Positions 33,224 to 36,658 of a stretch of DNA of 36,658 nucleotides are shown here, in pieces. Source of the DNA: CALBMX01 sp047629095 (GTDB lineage Bacteria > Planctomycetota > UBA1135 > GCA-002686595); assembly GCA_047629095.1 (NCBI GenBank), contig JBLHWM010000004.1, forward strand, positions 1 through 36,658, read 5' to 3'. The translations under genes were made by a program, and so were the position numbers. Positions within the stretch are counted from its first letter, which is position 1. Each line of letters starts with the position of its first letter. The notes under the pieces are model-generated. The model had not been told where the DNA came from and ran no database searches. It was given only the letters and a program-made list of their open reading frames with translations.

Positions 33224-34173
33224 GCCTTCTTACTCCCCAGCTTCAGTCCACCCCGGACGAAGATGTCCGCGGCCATGTTGATCACAAAGGTGATCAGGAA
33301 GAGCGAAATGCCGATGGCGAAGAGCACCTGGTAGTGCGGTGATCCTTGGGCCGTCTCGCCGAGTTCGGCGGCAATCGTTGCCGTCATCGCACAGACCGAG
33401 TCGAAGACGCTGTTCGGCATGTTGATCGCGTGCCCGGTCGCCATGAGCACTGCCATCGTCTCACCAAAACCGCGCCCGACGCCAAGCAGGACCGCTGCAA
33501 CGAGCCCCTTCTTAGCACTTGGAAGAACCACCCTAAAGATGACCTGCCAGCGGGTCGCCCCAAGAGCTTCTGCCGCCTCTCGGTAAGAGTCCGGGACGGC
33601 CTTAAGCGCGTCCTCGGCGATCGTCGTCATGATCGGCGCAGCCATCAATCCAAGGATGACACCAGCGTTGAGCACGTTGAGTCCAACGGGTACGTCGAAC
33701 ATCTCCATGATCAAGGGATTCATGATCGAGAGGCCGATGAAGCCCCAAACCACCGACGGGATCGCCGCCAGAAGTTCGACGAGAACCTTGAGCACCTCGC
33801 GAGTCTTGCCGGTCGCAAACTCACCGATGAAGACAGCTGCGCCAAGGGAGAAGGGAACCGCAATCAACATGGCAAGCCCTGTGACAGAAGCTGTTCCCGC
33901 CATCAACGCGAGGATTCCGTAGGTCGGTGTCTCCTCGGTCGGCCGCCACTCGGGCGAGGTCAAGTACTCCGTGATGTTGAGCTCGGTGATCATGAACCCG
34001 AGACCTTCTTTCGCTACGAAAATGAAGATCGAGAGGATGAAGACGATCGCCGATAGGCCGCCAAGAAACACGACTCCACGGGCAATCTGATCCATCCACC
34101 AGGCGCTACCCCGGTAGAGAGCGGCGGCCTCTGCCGCAGCCCTAGGGTCGAGGCTACCCTTAGTGCTCGTCAT
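33220..34173 (-). CDS. pstC: Phosphate ABC transporter permease PstC
   Basis: Inner-membrane permease subunit, 317 aa. A ~30-residue cytosolic N-terminus (Ala-rich, RGSAWW) leads into six helices. PstC motifs: SPEWRPTEETPTYGILALMAGT, IPSVVWGFIGL, the EAA loop YREAAEALGATRWQVIFRVVLP and GRGFGETMAVLMATGHA. Its start overlaps the 3' end of the phoU-like fusion by 14 bp and its stop overlaps the pstA start. Confidence 0.95.
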   Translation of the reverse strand: MTSTKGSLDPRAAAEAAALYRGSAWWMDQIARGVVFLGGLSAIVFILSIFIFVAKEGLGFMITELNITEYLTSPEWRPTEETPTYGILALMAGTASVTGLAMLIAVPFSLGAAVFIGEFATGKTREVLKVLVELLAAIPSVVWGFIGLSIMNPLIMEMFDVPVGLNVLNAGVILGLMAAPIMTTIAEDALKAVPDSYREAAEALGATRWQVIFRVVLPSAKKGLVAAVLLGVGRGFGETMAVLMATGHAINMPNSVFDSVCAMTATIAAELGETAQGSPHYQVLFAIGISLFLITFVINMAADIFVRGGLKLGSKKA

Positions 34174-35227
34174 CTTCGTCTCCGCGCAAAATCTCCATCA
34201 GGTCGCTTAGGCGCGGGATCAGCTGAGCGAGTACCCCTTCGGCACTCTTCCGGTCGGTGAGGGGCCAGCTCAGAAGGGTCGTGTGGTACGGAACCTTGCG
34301 AACGTGATCGTGGACACCGCCGGCAAGGTCAATCACTAAATCGTACTCGCGTAGGTCGCGAGTCTTACCCGAGAACACCCGCGGCTCTTCGTTGATCAGG
34401 CTGAGGCCGACCGTCTCACCGAACTCGACAAAACTCGCATCGAGCTCGTCGGCGGTATCCCAACCGGCGCTCTCGAAGGTGCCCGCTTCGGGATAAGCCC
34501 TGCGCGCAAAGTGCTCGGCCAGGACACTCGCCCCGGCGTTGCGTCTATCCACAAAGAGAATGTCGAAGGTCTTCGTAGGCTTGACTTCGCCGGTCACCGC
34601 AAAGACTGTCTGCTGGCAGATGTTCTTCGACTGGTGCAGAACGCGCTCGAGGCGGTTGAAGATCGCCATGAATGAGAAGAGGTCGGCTACCGGACGGGCA
34701 TTCTCTTCGCCTTCCTTCACGAGGTCGCTAAACACTCTGTCGAAGGTGGTACCAAAGCCTGAAATGGCCTGATGAGTCCCCTTCGCGAGCATGACGTCCT
34801 TTTCTTCAAAGGAGCGAATAGCCTGGGTCAGGAGCTTCTGAGCCTGCTCACCCATCATCTCGATGTCGCGCTGGGTCGAAGCCGGAGCGCGACCCGAGAG
34901 GGAGATAGCCGCCCTGGAAATGGTCTCGGCGTAGTCGCCAATCCTCTCGAGGGTTTGGTTCACGCGCATCACCGCGGAGATGTAGCGCAAGTGGCCGGCC
35001 GACGGCAGGTGCCGCGCCACAAAGACGTGGCACCTGTGGTCTAGATCCGTAGAGATTCGGTTCGTCGGCAGGTCGCCGAGAATTGTCTCCGTGGCCAACT
35101 CCGCGTCGCGGGTCAAGGCGGACTTCACGCTGTTTTCCAAGGCCGACGTAACCGCCTTCCCCATCTTCCTAACGCTCTTTCCAATTCGATGCAGATCCTT
35201 CTGCAGTCGCTCTTCATATCCAGCCAT
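34160..35227 (-). CDS. PhoU-like regulator fused to a catalytically dead LMW phosphatase/arsenate-reductase-like domain
   Basis: 355 aa, two parts. Residues 1-215 are a PhoU helical domain; the first metal-binding helix is intact (LERIGDYAETI, 93-103), while in the second the Asp is lost (LERVLHQSKNI, 193-203). Residues ~220-345 follow the low-molecular-weight protein-tyrosine-phosphatase/thioredoxin-type ArsC fold: strand FDILFV, then D227-R-R-N-A-G-A-S234-VLAE where the family has VCxGNxCRSxxAE. The catalytic Cys is Asp227 and the Arg is Ala233; Asn230, Ser234 and Ala-Glu are kept. EYDLVIDLAGG and LLSWPLTD match the later core and the DP loop region. PhoU normally represses the Pho regulon and gates Pst; the pseudo-phosphatase may bind phosphate or a partner. 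It sits between pstS and pstC rather than at the operon's end. Confidence 0.85.
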   Translation of the reverse strand: MAGYEERLQKDLHRIGKSVRKMGKAVTSALENSVKSALTRDAELATETILGDLPTNRISTDLDHRCHVFVARHLPSAGHLRYISAVMRVNQTLERIGDYAETISRAAISLSGRAPASTQRDIEMMGEQAQKLLTQAIRSFEEKDVMLAKGTHQAISGFGTTFDRVFSDLVKEGEENARPVADLFSFMAIFNRLERVLHQSKNICQQTVFAVTGEVKPTKTFDILFVDRRNAGASVLAEHFARRAYPEAGTFESAGWDTADELDASFVEFGETVGLSLINEEPRVFSGKTRDLREYDLVIDLAGGVHDHVRKVPYHTTLLSWPLTDRKSAEGVLAQLIPRLSDLMEILRGDEDDEH

Positions 35228-35264
35228 GAACTACCTCGCGTTATCTGTTTCCGACAGGCGTGAA

Positions 35265-36128
35265 CTACTTGGCGGGTGCGTAGCCCTTTTCCTTAATGAT
35301 GTCCTGACCAGTGCTGCTCAGGATCCAATCCATGTAGTTCTTCACGTCGCCCTCGGGTTGGCCAGCAGTGTACATGAAGAGGGGCCGCGCGATCGGATAA
35401 CTTCCGTCAGCTGCGCTGGCCACCGTTGGAATTACGGGTTGACCTTCTCCATCCACAACAGGCACAAGGCGAACGTGATCCGTGGCGTAGGCTAGACCGC
35501 TGTAGCCGATGGCGCCCTTGGTCACGGCGCACTGCTCAACGACGTCCTTAGAGCCGTGAAGGGACAGGGCGCCAAGCTTGTAGCTGCCCCCCTTGCCAAG
35601 CACCGCGTCGCGGAAGTAGGCGTAGGTGCCCGAGTTGTTCTGACGACTGACGCGGATGATCTTGTCCTCCTTGAGGCCGGGGATCTCGATGCCCATCTGA
35701 GCCCAAGTCGTGGTCTGCCCGTCCTTTCCGTAGATATCGGCCAGCTGCTTGAGGCTGATGCTCTCGAGCGGGTTGTCGATGTGCACGTAGATCGCAAGGG
35801 CGTCGTAGCCCACGATCCACTCAACCGGGTCGATACCGTTGGCCTTCGCTGCCTCGAGCTCTGAGTCCTTCATGGATCGGCTCGAGTTTGCGATGTCCAC
35901 GGTGCCGTTGATCATGGCGCTGATGCCCGTTCCCGAGCCGCCGCCGTTGACGACGATGGTCACACTGGGGTCGACCTTGCCGTACTGCTCGGCCCAGGAC
36001 TGGGCCACGTTCACGAGAGTATCGGAACCCTTGTTCTCAATCATGTTCCGCCCGCCGCCCTCTGCGCGTCCGCAGGAGAGAATGGCGAGTGGGAGCAAGA
36101 GGGCCGCTATGGTTGTTTTGAGGTTCAT
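35265..36128 (-). CDS. pstS: Phosphate-binding lipoprotein PstS
   Basis: Periplasmic phosphate-binding component, 287 aa. Lipoprotein signal with ILSC lipobox (C19). Phosphate-site segments are present: NKGSDTLVNVAQSWAE, VVNGGGSGTGISAM, DIANSSRSM and RQNNSGTYAYFRD. GYSGLAYA and MDWILSSTGQDIIKEKGYAP at the C-terminus are typical of the PstS/PBP-like family. It is the first gene of the operon; the phoU-like fusion starts 37 bp downstream. A PHO-box-like repeat lies ~100 bp upstream. Confidence 0.95.
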   Translation of the reverse strand: MNLKTTIAALLLPLAILSCGRAEGGGRNMIENKGSDTLVNVAQSWAEQYGKVDPSVTIVVNGGGSGTGISAMINGTVDIANSSRSMKDSELEAAKANGIDPVEWIVGYDALAIYVHIDNPLESISLKQLADIYGKDGQTTTWAQMGIEIPGLKEDKIIRVSRQNNSGTYAYFRDAVLGKGGSYKLGALSLHGSKDVVEQCAVTKGAIGYSGLAYATDHVRLVPVVDGEGQPVIPTVASAADGSYPIARPLFMYTAGQPEGDVKNYMDWILSSTGQDIIKEKGYAPAK

Positions 36129-36149
36129 TTGCCGTTTCCTAGTCTTGGT

Positions 36150-36198
36150 TGGGCCACTGAGTCATCTTTGGGCCCGCGTCTTATGTTGTGGGCCACTG
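36150..36198. repeat. Direct repeat in the pstS leader
   Basis: TGGGCCACTG occurs at 36150-36159 and again at 36189-36198, 39 bp apart, in the untranslated region between the candidate promoter and the pstS start. GGGCCC and a TGGGCC/GGCCCA hairpin overlap the second copy. Confidence 0.4.
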
Positions 36199-36213
36199 CG
36201 GCCCAAGTCTCTT

Positions 36214-36248
36214 ATTAGCATGATTCAGCTCTATGAAGATCGTGTGAA
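36214..36248 (-). promoter_or_regulatory. PHO-box-like direct repeat and -10 element of the pst operon
   Basis: On the minus strand TTCACA-CGATC-TTCATA (36248 down to 36232) is a direct repeat with 11-bp period, the form bound by PhoB/PhoP-type regulators (TT-A/C-ACA repeats). Twelve bp further is GCTAAT (36219-36214), preceded by T, as a candidate -10. Position about 100 bp before the pstS ATG fits. No phoB/phoR gene is in the window. Confidence 0.45.
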
Positions 36249-36296
36249 CGCCAGGTGTAGAGCGCGAACTCCCGCAAAGATCGCTATCCTAAAGGC

Positions 36297-36658
36297 ATGA
36301 TCGATCGTTCCAGTCTCAGCACTCTCCTTATAAGTGAAGGGTACCGACTCCAGGAGGCCTCCCCCCCCGGTGGCTTCTTCGAGTGCATCCTGACTAAGAA
36401 TTGTGAATTCTGGAGTGGCCGCGGCGACACTGCTGAACGCGCCCTAGAGGCCGCTGCGCGAGCCATGTGCCCCAGTGATTTGGCCTGGAGGCTGCTCTTG
36501 GGCCTGCTGGACGGTGGCGCCGGCTCTATGGAGATCCATGCCCCCCGGGGTATCGGGCACATCGACCTGTCCCCGGGCGAGAGCAAGCTCCCCGTTTCCA
36601 TGCCACCCAAGCGGCCCGTTCGCGAGCTGGACGGCCTCGACGAGCCAACGGCTTTAGC
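36297..36658 (+). CDS. Hypothetical protein, cut off by the right edge
   Basis: An open frame from ATG 36297 runs without stop to the last base (120 codons). It is divergent from pstS with a 168-bp gap. The sequence is moderately hydrophilic: MIDRSSLSTLLISEGYRLQE, then CILTKNCEFWSGRGDTAERALEAAARAM, resembling small proteins where a 'phage ABA sandwich'-like helix follows a short sheet, then a leucine-rich helix and a Pro-rich tail. No family can be assigned. Good codon use and typical composition support it as a real gene. Confidence 0.6.
   Translation, partial: MIDRSSLSTLLISEGYRLQEASPPGGFFECILTKNCEFWSGRGDTAERALEAAARAMCPSDLAWRLLLGLLDGGAGSMEIHAPRGIGHIDLSPGESKLPVSMPPKRPVRELDGLDEPTAL

Noticed and set aside
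1..36658. Mobile elements, CRISPR arrays, tRNA and rRNA genes
   Set aside because: No transposase or integrase, no regularly spaced repeats, and no convincing tRNA T-arm; a GTTCGAAT at about 22050 lacks the flanking stem.

Overview
The window looks like chromosomal DNA of a high-GC Gram-negative-type bacterium, most likely a marine Planctomycetota. This is inferred from two secreted right-handed beta-helix proteins of a style common in that phylum, a PEP-CTERM/EpsH-type glycosyltransferase, a DUF3472 protein, lipoproteins with clear lipoboxes, GTG and TTG starts, and weak or absent Shine-Dalgarno sites. I see no rRNA, tRNA, CRISPR array, transposase or integrase. Most of the window reads as ordinary chromosome with short gaps.

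Layout. 1-6.2 kb: 3' part of a secreted beta-helix protein, a two-nuclease DUF2779 protein, a lipoprotein esterase, a sulfotransferase-like protein and PrmA. 6.3-13.4 kb: a large secreted DUF3472-thioredoxin fusion, glycerol-3-phosphate dehydrogenase and a full-length FadE acyl-CoA dehydrogenase. 13.4-20.4 kb: a DUF4870 membrane protein, glycosyltransferase, methyltransferase, tandem-rhodanese lipoprotein, a possible small membrane protein, a radical-SAM-like protein without the cluster cysteines, IspH, a YciA-type thioesterase and an HDAC-like deacetylase. 20.4-26.5 kb (minus strand): a B12-binding-type radical SAM protein, a 623-bp gap, and a three-gene molybdenum hydroxylase operon whose FAD subunit carries the extra four-cysteine loop of 4-hydroxybenzoyl-CoA reductase. 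26.7-30.8 kb (plus strand): a second beta-helix protein, an AlkC-like DNA glycosylase, a SEC-C protein, a 568-bp structured gap and a small membrane protein. 30.8-36.1 kb (minus strand): a compact six-gene phosphate (Pst) operon. A divergent gene runs off the right edge.

The most unusual system is the Pst operon, ordered pstS, phoU-like fusion, pstC, pstA, pstB-like, pstB. (1) The two adjacent ATPases have complementary defects. The first keeps the ABC signature LSGGQ but has lost the Q-loop Gln and switch His. The second keeps Q and H but its signature reads LSLEE. A heterodimer would have one canonical and one degenerate ATP site, as in asymmetric ABC exporters. (2) The PhoU-like regulator is fused to a low-molecular-weight phosphatase/arsenate-reductase-like domain whose catalytic Cys and Arg are replaced, so it looks like a pseudoenzyme. 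A PHO-box-like direct repeat lies upstream of pstS.

Other notable points are the cysteine-less radical-SAM-like protein upstream of ispH with an A-AAA-AAC slippery heptamer before it, the DUF3472-TlpA fusion, and several near-perfect hairpins at gene ends that lack U-tracts.
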